From Acrocarpospora pleiomorpha (GTDB taxonomy: Bacteria; Actinomycetota; Actinomycetes; Streptosporangiales; Streptosporangiaceae): a stretch of DNA of 64,000 nucleotides. The DNA is taken from assembly GCF_009687885.1 (NCBI RefSeq), contig NZ_BLAF01000004.1, positions 433,260-497,259 of the forward strand, read 5' to 3'. This document shows, piece after piece, positions 26,752 through 35,936 of this stretch. Each line of letters begins with the position of its first letter. The stretch's first letter is position 1. The notes under the pieces were generated by a model that was given only the letters and a program-made list of their open reading frames with translations, was not told the DNA's origin and searched no databases. The position numbers and the translations under genes were made by a program.

Positions 26752-27491
26752 GTCGCCGCGTCCGTACGCAGGTGGCCGCCACGGTCCGCCCGCCCGCGCA
26801 GGATACGGGCGGCCACGTCGCCGGCCATCCGGCCGAGGATGAGCCGCCCCTCCTCGGGCGACGCAGAGGTGGGGTCCCCGAGCACGCCGGAGGGCGACAC
26901 GCCGGCGACGCCCCTCGCCATGATCTCGGGCATCAGGTCGGCGAGCGGGGCGAGGGTGCCCGGCTCGGCCAGGGACAGGTCCACCAGGTGCGGGGCGAGA
27001 TGCAGCATGAGCGAGGTCTCGGTACGCCCCGCGTGGGCGTCCGTGTCATCGCCGCCTCCGTCCGTGCACGGCGCCCAGGCCACATCGTGCCCCTCGTCCC
27101 GCATCTGCGGCACGGCGGCGGCCAGAGCGCGCAGGTTCCCCCCGTGCCCGTTGACGATCACGATCCGCCCGGCCCACAGGGACAGCGACCGGACCAGCTC
27201 GACCAGCAGGAGAGTGAGCGCGTCGGTGCCGATCGACGCGGTGCCGGGGAAGCCCTGATGCTCGCCGCTGGCACCGTAGGCGATGGCGGGCGCCACGAGC
27301 ATGGGCTCGCCCGGCCGCGCGAGGCGCAGGCGGGCGGCGGCGCCTTCCGCCACCGCCGTCGCGATCGTCGTGTCGGTGTGCAGCGGCAGGTGCGGTCCGT
27401 GCTGCTCGGTGGAGCCGAGCGGCACCAGGACGGCGGGCGCGGGCGGCAGCGCGGCCCAGGGGAGGTCCGCGAGGCCGGGCTCATCGGGCAC
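26739..27491 (-). CDS. mftE: Mycofactocin precursor peptidase MftE
   Basis: A creatininase-family metallopeptidase, 250 residues, that releases the C-terminal Val-Tyr-derived dipeptide after MftC modification. The metal-binding signatures are VLVPLGSTEQHGPHLPLHTDT near the start, IVNGHGGN, and the acidic HAGRTETSLML block. GTG 27491 starts one base from the mftD stop. Confidence 0.92.
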   Translation of the reverse strand: MPDEPGLADLPWAALPPAPAVLVPLGSTEQHGPHLPLHTDTTIATAVAEGAAARLRLARPGEPMLVAPAIAYGASGEHQGFPGTASIGTDALTLLLVELVRSLSLWAGRIVIVNGHGGNLRALAAAVPQMRDEGHDVAWAPCTDGGGDDTDAHAGRTETSLMLHLAPHLVDLSLAEPGTLAPLADLMPEIMARGVAGVSPSGVLGDPTSASPEEGRLILGRMAGDVAARILRGRADRGGHLRTDAATCPT

Positions 27492-28664
27492 CTACGCGCC
27501 GATCTCGCGGGTGAACCCGGGCGGGATCACTATGTCGCCGGGCACCAGGTCGTGCACGGACGCGCGTCCGAGCCCCAGCAGCGCCGAGTCGATCCCGCCG
27601 CGCAGGAGATCGAGCACGTTCTCCACGCCGGCCTGGCCATTGGCCGCGAGCCCCCACAGGTACGCGCGCCCGATCATCACCGCCCGCGCGCCGAGCGCGA
27701 GCGCCTTGACCACATCGCCGCCGCGCCGGACGCCGCCGTCCAGCAGGACCTCGACCTGGTCACCGACCGCGCCGACGATGGCGGGCAGCAGCCGGATCGT
27801 GGCCGGCGTGCCGTCCAGGTTGTTCCCGCCGTGGTTGGACACCGAGATCGCCGTGGCTCCCGTGTCCACGGCCCGGCGGGCGTCGTCGAGGCGGCCGATG
27901 CCCTTGAGCATGAACGGGCCGGCCCACTGCTCGCGCATCCACTGCACGTCCTGCCAGCTCGGCGGCGGTGTTTGCATCCACTCGCCGTACGCGCCGAAGA
28001 ACGTCGGTGCCGGCTGACCGGCCTCGGCCACGTTGGGGACGGTCAGGTCGGGGAGGCGGCCGGTTCTGGCGAAGTCGAGCAGCCACCGGGGCCGGGACAG
28101 GCCCTGCGGCGCGAACTTGACCATCGCCCTGAGGTCGAGCCGGTCGGGGATCCATGGGCTGCCCCAGTCCCTGCCGTGGGAGAAGGTCCAGTCCAGGGTC
28201 ACGATCAGGCCCTTGACTCCGGCCGCGCGCGCCCGCTCCATCTGCTGGATCATGGAGTCCCGGGTGCCCATCCAGTACATCTGATAGAAGGTCTGTGGGT
28301 TGGCCGCCACGACCTCTTCCACCGGTTTGCTCGCGAAATTGCTCAGCCCCATGGCCGTCCCGCGCGCCGCGGCCGCGCGCGCCACCGCCACCTCCCCATC
28401 CGGATGCACGGCTTGCACCCCCGTCGGCGAGATGAGCACCGGCAGCGAGATCTCCTGGCCCATCACCGTGGTCGCCAGGTCCCGCTTCGCCGGCAGGTCC
28501 GCCACATGCGGCGCGAACCCGAGCGCCGCGAAGGCGTCCAGGTTGTCGCGGTACGTCTGGCCGCTCTCCGATCCCGCGAGCAGCGCCGCGTACACCGACT
28601 TGGGCAGGCGGCGCCGGGCTCTGCGCTGTGCCTCCGCCACCGTCTCGAACCATGCGTTGGCCAT
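27492..28664 (-). CDS. mftD: Mycofactocin FMN-dependent oxidase MftD
   Basis: An FMN-dependent alpha-hydroxy-acid-dehydrogenase-like enzyme, 390 residues, that oxidatively deaminates the released dipeptide to give premycofactocin. ATG 28664 (MANAWFETVAEAQRRARRR) is the family start, although the frame is open further up. The signature SNHGGNNLDGTPATIRLLP holds the catalytic histidine, and the FMN phosphate loop is VLLDGGVRRGGDVVKALALGA. PTGVQAVHPDGEVAVARAA is also conserved. It begins 13 bases after mftBC. Confidence 0.92.
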   Translation of the reverse strand: MANAWFETVAEAQRRARRRLPKSVYAALLAGSESGQTYRDNLDAFAALGFAPHVADLPAKRDLATTVMGQEISLPVLISPTGVQAVHPDGEVAVARAAAARGTAMGLSNFASKPVEEVVAANPQTFYQMYWMGTRDSMIQQMERARAAGVKGLIVTLDWTFSHGRDWGSPWIPDRLDLRAMVKFAPQGLSRPRWLLDFARTGRLPDLTVPNVAEAGQPAPTFFGAYGEWMQTPPPSWQDVQWMREQWAGPFMLKGIGRLDDARRAVDTGATAISVSNHGGNNLDGTPATIRLLPAIVGAVGDQVEVLLDGGVRRGGDVVKALALGARAVMIGRAYLWGLAANGQAGVENVLDLLRGGIDSALLGLGRASVHDLVPGDIVIPPGFTREIGA

Positions 28665-28677
28665 GAGAACCTCTCTG

Positions 28678-30189
28678 CTACGAGTCGTGTGATAGCGGGA
28701 ACCCGGCCAGCGGACTCTCCGCGCACGCGTGGACCGGGGGGGCGGCGGGAGCGGGGCGGCGTCCGATGCGCACCGGGACCGGCCGCCTGCGGGAGTGATC
28801 CTGGCTGGGCTGTGGGATCCTGCGTCCGGCCGCGGCCAGCGCGTCCTGCGCGTGCCCCCGCACGCACTCCGGATCGGGCCCGTCCAGCGGCAGGCCGGTG
28901 AAAAACTTCGCCGCCATGCACCCGCCGCGGCAGGAGTCGAAGAAGCTGCATTTCGTGCAGGCGCCGGAGGTCTGCGGCGAACGCAGCTCACCGAACAGCT
29001 CCGAGTCGCGCCACACCCCGGCGAACCCGCCGTCGGAGAGCACGTTGCCGGCGAGGAAGCTGTCGTGGATCGCGAATGGGCACGCGTAGACGTCGCCGAC
29101 CGGGTCGATCAGGCACACGACCCGGCCCGCTCCGCACAGATTCAGTCCCGGCAGCGACTTACCGTAGCCGGCGAGATGGAAGAAGGAGTCGCCGGTGAGC
29201 ACGTTCTCGCCCACGCGCAGCAGCCACTCGTACAGCTCGCGCTGCTGCGCCGCCGTCGGATGCAGCTCGTCCCACACGTCCGCGCCGCGTCCCGAAGGGC
29301 GCAGCCGGGTGAGCCGGAGCGTCGCGCCGCGGGCGTCCGCGATCGCCTTGAACTCGTCCAGTTGGCTCGCGTTGTCACGGGTCACGACAACCGACAGCTT
29401 CGCGTTCGCGAAGCCGGCCTCGGCCAGGTTGTCCAGCGCCCGCATCGCCGTCGCGTACGATCCCGTGCCCCGCACCCGGTCGTTGACCTCGGCCGTGGCG
29501 CCGTCCAGTGACACCTGCACGTCCACGTAGTCGGTGGCCGCGAGGTACCGCGCGCGCTCCGGCGTGATGCGCACCCCGTTGGTGGAGAACTTCACCCCGA
29601 CCTGATGGTCCACGGCGTACTCCAGCAGATGCCAGAAGTCCGGCCGCACCGTCGGCTCGCCGCCGCCGATGTTGACGTAGAAGACCTGCATGGCCTGCAG
29701 TTCGTCGATCACCGCCTCGCACTGGGCTGTGGTCAGCTCGCGCGGGTCGCGCCGTCCCGAGGACGACAGGCAGTGCACGCAGGACAGGTTGCAGGCGTAG
29801 GTGAGCTCCCAGGTGAGGCAGATGGGAGCGGCCAGGCCGTACTCGAACCGTTCGACGAGCGATCCGCTGGCGGCTCTGCCCGCGGGAGCCGCGGGCGCAT
29901 CTCCCGCCGCGTCTCCTGGCGTGCGCGGTCTGATCATGTCCGCGGCAGCCAGGCCGCGCAGCGCGTCGGCGTAGGTGGGCCACCGATCCGCGGGCACTCC
30001 GGTCAGGGCCAGGGCGGTGCGGGCGTCGGGATGGTCGGCGAGAGCACGGACCACCGAGACGAGTTCTGTGCGCTTGAGGAAGTTCAGGCGCCGGTTGCCG
30101 AAGTGGTAGGCGAGCGCCCCGAACGGCTCCGGCCGCAGGGCCACTCCGGGAGAGAGTTCCCACGCCTCATCGAGCGGGTTCGTCGTCAT
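28678..30189 (-). CDS. mftC: MftB-MftC fusion: peptide chaperone plus radical SAM maturase
   Basis: 503 residues from ATG 30189. Residues 1-90 are a complete MftB domain (AWELSPGVALRPEPFGALAY, HFGNRRLNFLKRTELVSVV), the RRE-type chaperone that presents MftA. A Pro/Ala-rich linker (about 88-110) joins it to MftC. MftC binds the SAM cluster through C133-x3-C137-x2-C140 (YACNLSCVHC), has GGGEPT, and ends in a SPASM domain (LCGAGRV...ACPFAIHDS...CTKCSFFDSCRGGC). MftC decarboxylates the terminal tyrosine of MftA and forms a C-C bond with the preceding valine. In well-studied mycobacteria mftB and mftC are separate genes. The frame is continuous, so the fusion is not a reading error. The stop is 13 bases before mftD. 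Confidence 0.9.
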   Translation of the reverse strand: MTTNPLDEAWELSPGVALRPEPFGALAYHFGNRRLNFLKRTELVSVVRALADHPDARTALALTGVPADRWPTYADALRGLAAADMIRPRTPGDAAGDAPAAPAGRAASGSLVERFEYGLAAPICLTWELTYACNLSCVHCLSSSGRRDPRELTTAQCEAVIDELQAMQVFYVNIGGGEPTVRPDFWHLLEYAVDHQVGVKFSTNGVRITPERARYLAATDYVDVQVSLDGATAEVNDRVRGTGSYATAMRALDNLAEAGFANAKLSVVVTRDNASQLDEFKAIADARGATLRLTRLRPSGRGADVWDELHPTAAQQRELYEWLLRVGENVLTGDSFFHLAGYGKSLPGLNLCGAGRVVCLIDPVGDVYACPFAIHDSFLAGNVLSDGGFAGVWRDSELFGELRSPQTSGACTKCSFFDSCRGGCMAAKFFTGLPLDGPDPECVRGHAQDALAAAGRRIPQPSQDHSRRRPVPVRIGRRPAPAAPPVHACAESPLAGFPLSHDS

Positions 30190-30203
30190 GTGCCTGCCGC
30201 CGA

Positions 30204-30320
30204 TCAGTAGACGCCGCACATGCCGTCGATGGACACCTCTTCGATCAACGTCTCCACCGTGAGCTCCTCCGTCGCGGCGACGGTTTCCTCGGGTGCGGTC
30301 GGGGTGGTCCTGTCTTCCAT
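30204..30320 (-). CDS. mftA: Mycofactocin precursor peptide MftA
   Basis: 38 codons from ATG 30320. It ends in the invariant core IDGMCGVY with EEVS just before it; the terminal Val-Tyr becomes the redox cofactor. The ribosome site is AGAGGAG, a few bases upstream. It is the first gene of the leftward operon, 14 bases before mftBC, and divergent from mftR. Confidence 0.95.
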   Translation of the reverse strand: MEDRTTPTAPEETVAATEELTVETLIEEVSIDGMCGVY

Positions 30321-30430
30321 GGCTACTCCTCTGGGGGCGGCCGCGCATTTACGGCATCGAGTGCAACAAATCATTTAATGGCACTGAGGGCCAAAAAGGA
30401 AGGCTCTGTTTCAGAAGCTGCTAGATTCTG
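30321..30430. promoter_or_regulatory. Divergent mftA/mftR promoter region
   Basis: 110 bases, AT-rich around 30360-30420. A short inverted repeat AGTGC-16-GCACT (30360-30385) is the only symmetric element seen and is a weak candidate MftR site. Confidence 0.45.
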
Positions 30431-31105
30431 GTGGTTGTGACCAGCCGATCGAGGCCGACGCGGGGGCGCCGCTCCACTACCGATCACGCCGCGATCGAGC
30501 GGGTGGCGTTCCGGCTCTTCGCCGAGCGGGGGTTCGAGGAGACGTCGGTGGACGCCATCGCCGAGGCCGCGGGCATCGGGCGGCGGACGCTGTTCCGGTA
30601 CTACCCCTCCAAGAACGACATTCCCTGGGGACGGTTTGAGGCCGGTCTGGAGCACCTGCGCGAGTACTTGCGGGCCATGCCAGCCGACATCCCGGTCTAC
30701 CAGGCGGTGCATCAGGCCGTGCTCGACTTCAACCACTTGGACGAGACCGCGATCCCGCAGCATCGTGAGCGCATGCGGCTGCTCCTCACCACCCCGGCGT
30801 TACAGGCCCACTCCGCGCTCAAGTACGCCGCGTGGCGCCGGGTCATCGCCGAGTACGTCGCCGACAGGTACGGCCTGTCAGCCGACGACCTGCTCCCCCG
30901 GACGGTGGGGCACGTGAGCTTGGGGATGGCGCTGTCGGCGTACGAGCAGTGGCTCAACGGGCGTGACGCCTCCCTGCCCCAGCTTCTGGACGCTGCCCTG
31001 GCGAGCCTGCGCCAGTACTTGTCCGAAGGACCCGGCGCCGGCGATTCGGCTGCCGCACCGGCCGGGTCGCCGAGCCGGAATCCAGGGCGGCGCGTCCCAG
31101 ACTGA
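30431..31105 (+). CDS. mftR: Mycofactocin-system TetR regulator MftR
   Basis: 224 residues. The helix-turn-helix is VAFRLFAERGFEETSVDAIAEAAGIGRRTLFRYYPSKNDIPWG; RRTLFRY-PSKNDIPWG is diagnostic of MftR. The effector domain carries HRERMRLLLTTPALQAHSAL. MftR homologues sense long-chain acyl-CoAs and repress mft genes. GTG starts at 30431 and 30437 are both possible. It is divergent from mftA. Confidence 0.93.
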   Translation: MVVTSRSRPTRGRRSTTDHAAIERVAFRLFAERGFEETSVDAIAEAAGIGRRTLFRYYPSKNDIPWGRFEAGLEHLREYLRAMPADIPVYQAVHQAVLDFNHLDETAIPQHRERMRLLLTTPALQAHSALKYAAWRRVIAEYVADRYGLSADDLLPRTVGHVSLGMALSAYEQWLNGRDASLPQLLDAALASLRQYLSEGPGAGDSAAAPAGSPSRNPGRRVPD

Positions 31106-31127
31106 CGAGGGTGAGGTCGACGCCCAC

Positions 31128-31256
31128 GCCGCGCATTCTCGCCGGAGGGTTGTCGCTCCACACCTCGCCACACCGCCTTCGGAAAGGCGGTGAAGGACAG
31201 AATGTCGTCCCTGGCCTCGTCCAGCTGCTCGGCAGCGGCCCGGTACTTGGCAGCGC
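31128..31256 (-). pseudogene. IS256-family transposase fragment
   Basis: Minus strand: AKYRAAAEQLDEARDDILSF then TAFPKAVWR, a one-base shift, and VWSDNPPARMR. This is the IS256 C-terminal motif (FTAFPKE-WR-IWSNNPQERLN). Both ends are lost. It lies between mftR and the Tn3 relic. Confidence 0.65.
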
Positions 31257-31265
31257 CTCAACGAC

Positions 31266-31664
31266 GTGACGGTGCTGGACGTGGGCCGAGGCGGGCGTCG
31301 GGCCGCTCGAAGACGGTCCGCAGCATGGGCGGTGCAGTGGGGCACGGTGCGGATGCTCGGGGTGTTCCTGACCGAGGACCCGCTGGCGGTGCCGCCGGGC
31401 GTGGTCGCCTTCGTGGCCGACCAGCTCGCGCTGGATCCCTCGGACTTCGCCGGTTACGGCCAGCGTCAGCAGACCGTGTACGAGCACGCCTGGGAGATCC
31501 GCGAGCTGCTGGGCTACCGCGACTTCAGCGCGGGCGAGGCCGAGATCCGCGAGTTCGTGGCGGCCCGGGTGTGGTCCTCGGTGGAGGGGCCGCGGGCGCT
31601 GTTTGACCGGGCGCGGGTGCATCTGCTGAAGGAGCGGATCCTGCTGCCCGGGATCACGGTGCTA
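31266..31664 (+). pseudogene. Host Tn3-type transposase, 5' part
   Basis: From about 31335 the frame reads AVQWGTVRMLGVFLTEDPLA, VADQLALDPSDFAGYGQRQQ and LLKERILLPGITVL, the N-terminal DUF4158 region of a Tn3-family transposase. The extreme N-terminus is degraded. The frame is interrupted after TGCTA (31660-31664) by the 9.1-kb transposon and resumes in phase at 40792. Confidence 0.85.
31660..31664. repeat. Left target-site duplication TGCTA
   Basis: TGCTA immediately left of the transposon end, repeated at 40787-40791. Five bases is the normal Tn3-family duplication. Confidence 0.9.
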
Positions 31665-31714
31665 GGGGTCCCGGTAGCAATGAAGAAATTTCCAACGGAT
31701 ATACCGCTGACCTG
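31665..31714. repeat. Left terminal inverted repeat (50 bp)
   Basis: Starts GGGGTCCCGGTAGCAATGAA and is perfectly complementary to 40737-40786. The GGGG end is typical of Tn3-family elements. Confidence 0.9.
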
Positions 31715-31809
31715 GGCTAATACAGGAGCTTGACCATCTATGGCGGACTGATGATCACTGCCGCTACGTTCGTTCCGGATTCGTCCGGAGCGGCACGTGA
31801 GGCGGCGCG

Positions 31810-34121
31810 TTGTCAGAGAAGATGTTCTCCGAAGAGCAGCTGGAACAGCTGCGCTCGTTCCCGGAGATCAGCAGAGAAGAGTTGATCCGATACTTCACAC
31901 CCACGGCGGCCGACGTCGCGTTCGTCGACCCGGGTCGCGGGCGGGGCGTGGTGGACCGGCTGGGCATGATGGTCCAGCTGTGCACGCTGCCGTGGCTCGG
32001 GTTCGTGCCCGATGATGTGACCTCGGCGCCGCCGGCGGCGGTGGCCCGGGTCGCGGGCCGGCTGGGCGTGGATCCCGCGGCGTTATCGCTGTATGGGCAG
32101 CGGGCCCAGACCCGATCAGACCATCTGGTCCAGGTCGCCAAATACCTGGAGTGGAAGACGGCTCCCGCAGGCAGCCAGGCGATGAAGGAACTCGAGCAGT
32201 TCCTGCTGGATCGGGCGATGGAGCACGACTCGCCGACGCCTACACCTACCTGCGCCAGTTCACCCCGAACGTGCTGGCCGCGATCGACTTCCAGGGCGGG
32301 CCGGGCACGAGCGAGCTGATGGAGGCGGTGGCCACTTTGCAGGGGCTGAACCGGCTCGGCGGCCGCAAGGTGCCCGCGGGCGCGCCGACCGGCTTCGTGC
32401 CCGCCCGGTACGCCGACTACCTGGAGCGGGCCCGCAAGTCCGGGGAGGACACCGCCTACCGCCACTACTGGGAACTGTGTGTGATCTTGTGCCTGCGCGA
32501 CGGGCTGCGCAGCGGGGACGTGTTCGTGCCCGGCTCGCGCCGCTACGCCGACCCGGCCACCTACCTCTACACGCCCGAGCAGTGGGCGCCCAAGCGCGCC
32601 GAGTACTGCCGCCTGGTGGGCAAGCCGGCCCGCGCGGCCGACGCGCTGGAGCAGGGCAAGGAGGAACTGCATGCGGCGTTGGCCGAGCTGGACAAGACCC
32701 TGGCCGAGGCCAGTCCCGATGACGTCGGCATGGTCCGGCTGGATGAGGACGAGCACTTGGTGGTGCCGCCGCTGTCGGCCGAGGACGTGCCGGCGGAGGC
32801 CAAGGCGCTCCAGGACGAGCTGGCCGCGATGCTGCCGTTCGCGCCGATCGCCTCGCTGCTGATCGAGCTGGACGCCCGCACGCGCTTCCTGGACTGCTTC
32901 ACCCACGCCGGTGGCCGCAAGCTGACCACGTCGGTGGAGACCAAGCGCAACATTCTCGCCGTTCTCATCGCGATGGCAACGAATCTGGGCCTGGCCCGCA
33001 TGTCGGAGGCCTGTGGAGTGTCCTATGACGTGCTGGCCTGGACGATGGAGTGGTACATCCGGGAGGAGACGCTGCGCGAGGCCAACACGGTCATCGTCAA
33101 CCACCACTACAACCTGGAGCTGGCCAGGGTGTTCGGCGGCGGCACCATGTCCTCCTCCGACGGCCAGCGATTCCCGGTGCGGGGCAAGAGCCTGAGCGCC
33201 CGGACGATGGTGATCCACGGGGGTCAGGTGCTGTCGACCTACACGCATGTCTCGGACCAGTGGTCGACGTACGGCACGAAGATCATTGTGCCGACGGCGC
33301 GGGAGGCGCACTATGTGCTGGACGACTTCCTCGGCAACGTGACCGACCTTCCGGTCGATGAGCACGCGACAGACTCCCATGGGGCCACGTTGATCAACTT
33401 CGCGTTGTTCGACCTGGTCGGCAAGGCACTCACTCCCAGGATGCGGGACCTGGCCCGGGTCACCCTGGTTCGCGACGACACCCCCACCGAGATCACCAGG
33501 CGCTACCCGCATGCGGGGCCGCTGCTGGGCGCGCGGTGGAATGAGGACCTGGTCGCCGACTGCTGGAGCGACCTGCTGCGGATGGCCAGGTCGCTGAAGT
33601 ACGGCCAGGCCACCGCCTCGCTGATCGTCGGCAAGTGGTCGGCCGCCTCCCGGCAGAACACCCTGGCCGCCGCGCTGAAGGAGTGGGGCATGCTGAGAAG
33701 GACCGTGCACCTGGCCAAGTACCTGTCGGACCCGGCGTTCCGGCGGAAGATCTCCCGGCAGCTGAACAAGGGCGAGAGCCTGCACGCACTGCGCAGGGAC
33801 CTGCACTACGCCCAGCTGGGCACCGTCACCCGCCCGCACCTGGAGCAGCAGACCGAACAGGCGTGGTGTTTGACCGTTTTGACCAACTCAGTGGTCGCGT
33901 GGACGACAGAATATTACTCGAGAGCGGTGCTGGAGTTGCGTTCCCAGGGTCGCGAGGTGCCCGATGAGCTGCTGTCGCACATCTCGCCCGGCCACAGCGA
34001 CAACATCAACTTCTTCGGCGTCATCAACGTCGACGTCGAGGCGGAGCTGGCCAAGCTCGACACCAGCGGATGGCGGCCACTGCGCCCCGCGCAGCTGCGC
34101 GATCTGGGGCTGATGCCTTGA
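31810..34121 (+). pseudogene. Transposon tnpA (Tn3 family) with internal deletion
   Basis: The N-terminus MFSEEQLEQLRSFPEISREE (ATG 31822) through KELEQFLLDRAMEHDSPT is the DUF4158 DNA-binding region. Near 32229-32240 it jumps, with a frame change, to LADAYTYLRQFTPNVLAAID, skipping roughly 200-250 residues of a ~990-residue protein. The shared bases CTCGCCGACGCC at the joint suggest a deletion between short repeats or an assembly collapse. The catalytic half is complete to LRPAQLRDLGLMP. As read, the long C-terminal frame (to 34121) might still be translated from an internal start, but normal end-binding should be lost. Transposition may need a helper. Confidence 0.85.
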
Positions 34122-34278
34122 GCGGCCCTGCGCCGCGCCTATGGCGCGGTCGTGTGAGCAGGACGGTGAGTTGCAGCACGCGGTAGGAGGGGCCGTCATG
34201 GTATCGGCGTTGAACGGGGCTGGGCGCGTGTCTGGCGACGCCCGGGGATGAGGGCGGCCAGGCCCGGCGAGCGCGACT

Positions 34279-34304
34279 GTTCCAGATCGACCTCGATCTG
34301 GAAC
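34279..34304. terminator. 26-bp inverted repeat between convergent genes
   Basis: Perfect 12-bp arms GTTCCAGATCGA / TCGATCTGGAAC around CC, between the ends of tnpA and the desaturase. It is either a bidirectional terminator or a protein-binding site. The surrounding 34122-34413 has no gene. Confidence 0.5.
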
Positions 34305-34413
34305 GGTTGCGAGACAGCAGTCGGCGCGATGGTGGCATGGAACAGATCGCCTGGTGCTGGCCGAGGCCTCGTTTGTCCAGGTCCTTGATGTTGGTCACTC
34401 CCGGATGTCCGGC

Positions 34414-35463
34414 TCAGCCGGATCCAGGCGCTGGGTCGGTGCGGGTCGCGGCGTGGGCGATGCCGCTTCGGGGCACCGCGTGCTGGCTGTGCAGGGTGTG
34501 TTTGCCGGCTACCGTGCGATGGTGCTGGAGGTGGCCGGGGGTGTGCCAGCGCACGTGGGTGGCCCAGCGCAGGCGTTCGAACAGGCGGATGAGCGCGGCG
34601 GAGGGATCGATCTGTCCGGGATCGCCGTGCCGGGCGCGGCTGGGCTGGCTGTGATGGCCGTTGTGCCAGCTTTCCCCGAAGGACAGCAGCGCCAGCGGCC
34701 ACAGGTTGGTGGAGCGGTCGTGGAGTCGGGTGGGGTGCGGCCGGTCGCCGATGGTGTGGCAGAGGGAGTTGACGCTCCAGGTCACGTGCTGCAGTAGGGC
34801 GATGCGGACCGGCCCGGCCCAGATGAAGGCGGTCAGGGCACCGTACAAGCTGCCGCTGATCGCCCAGCCCGCGGCGAACGGCAAGATCAGGGAGGCGGCG
34901 CACAGGGCGGGGAAGGCGCGTGAGATGCGCAGCATGGCCGGATCGTTGCGCAGCAGGTCGGGGGCGTAGTGGGCGGCTGAGGTGGGCTGGCCGTTGAACA
35001 GCCAGCCCAGGTGGGCGTGGGCGAGGCCGCGCAACTGCCCGCCGAGGTGGGTGCCGTAGCGGTGGGGGGAGTGCGGGTCGCCGGGGCGGTCGGTGAAGGC
35101 GTGGTGGCGGCGGTGGACGGCCACCCAGTCGATGAGGTTGCCCTGGAAGCTCATCGACCCGGCGATGGCCAGCGCGATGCGCAGCCAGGGGCGCGCGGTG
35201 AAGGAACGGTGGGTGAACAGCCGGTGGAAGCCGACCGTCACCCCCAGACCGGTCACGGCGTAGAACACCGTGGCCAGCAGGACGTCGGTGAGGGTGATTC
35301 CGGTTCCCCACGCCAGCCAGATGCCGGCGCCCAGCGCGATGAACGGCACGAGCGCGATCATGGCCGTGAGGGCCACCTGCCCGGGGCCGGCGGTGATGTG
35401 CCGGTCGGCGCCTGGGAACGGTGATCGCCCGTCGTAGGCCTGGTCCGGGGTCTGGGCGCGCAT
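34414..35463 (-). CDS. Membrane acyl-CoA/acyl-lipid delta-9-type desaturase (transposon cargo)
   Basis: 349 residues with four hydrophobic helices in the Ole1/SCD arrangement. The di-iron histidine boxes are H80-RLFT-H85, H117-RR-H120-H121 and H267-NG-H270-H271. GVTVGFHRLFTHRSF and NLIDWVAVHRRHHAFTD are diagnostic. It inserts a double bond into a saturated acyl chain using O2 and electrons from a ferredoxin- or FNR-like partner; a candidate partner is encoded at 37124. The ATG is four bases after the STAS gene stop, so the two form an operon. The C-terminal ~45 residues after TPGHLQHH are unrecognised. Confidence 0.9.
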   Translation of the reverse strand: MRAQTPDQAYDGRSPFPGADRHITAGPGQVALTAMIALVPFIALGAGIWLAWGTGITLTDVLLATVFYAVTGLGVTVGFHRLFTHRSFTARPWLRIALAIAGSMSFQGNLIDWVAVHRRHHAFTDRPGDPHSPHRYGTHLGGQLRGLAHAHLGWLFNGQPTSAAHYAPDLLRNDPAMLRISRAFPALCAASLILPFAAGWAISGSLYGALTAFIWAGPVRIALLQHVTWSVNSLCHTIGDRPHPTRLHDRSTNLWPLALLSFGESWHNGHHSQPSRARHGDPGQIDPSAALIRLFERLRWATHVRWHTPGHLQHHRTVAGKHTLHSQHAVPRSGIAHAATRTDPAPGSG

Positions 35464-35467
35464 CCGC

Positions 35468-35791
35468 TCAGGCCACCATCGGCAGGCTGCGGTCCAGGCC
35501 GGTGATGCGCAGCAGCCGGGACATGGACGGACGGGGCCCGGTCAGGGCCAGTGTGATGCCCATCGTCCGGGCGCGGTTTTTGATGCCGACCAGGACCGAC
35601 AGGCCTGAGGCGTCGCAGAAGGAGACCCCGGACAAATCGAGGATGAGCAGGCTGGTGCTGTAGCGCAACGTGCTCGTCAATCGCCGGCGAAGCTCCGGGC
35701 TGGTGAGAATGTCGATGTCTCCGGACAGGCGGATGATGGTGGGGGCCGATGGGCTGACCACACCGAGCGGTGACAGGTCGATGACGTTCAT
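35468..35791 (-). CDS. STAS-domain anti-anti-sigma factor (transposon cargo)
   Basis: 107 residues, SpoIIAA/RsbV type. The phosphorylatable serine is in FCDASGLSVL (family D-S-S-G), following TSLLILDLSGV. In this family the unphosphorylated form binds an anti-sigma kinase and frees a sigma factor. No kinase or sigma gene is in the element, so it would have to act on host partners or directly on the coupled desaturase. It begins an operon with the desaturase. Confidence 0.88.
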   Translation of the reverse strand: MNVIDLSPLGVVSPSAPTIIRLSGDIDILTSPELRRRLTSTLRYSTSLLILDLSGVSFCDASGLSVLVGIKNRARTMGITLALTGPRPSMSRLLRITGLDRSLPMVA

Positions 35792-35936
35792 GGGATCTCC
35801 GATCGGAGAAGATTAGGAATAGCAGCGATTCGGGCCCGCCGACCGGACGCCGCGCGGGGCGATTGGGCGGTGGCGTCCCGGCTCGAACCGGCCGGCGAAC
35901 GGCGAGCGGTTCGCGCGCGGGTCAGCGAATGGGGGT

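Noticed and set aside
31172-31191. ACCGCCTT-CGGA-AAGGCGGT hairpin after mftR as a terminator
   Set aside because: It lies inside the IS256 transposase remnant, where the same bases encode the conserved FTAFPKAVW, so the symmetry is probably incidental.
31764-33839. 691-residue open frame opposite tnpA
   Set aside because: Codon-position mirror of the transposase; composition is typical of high-GC antisense frames.
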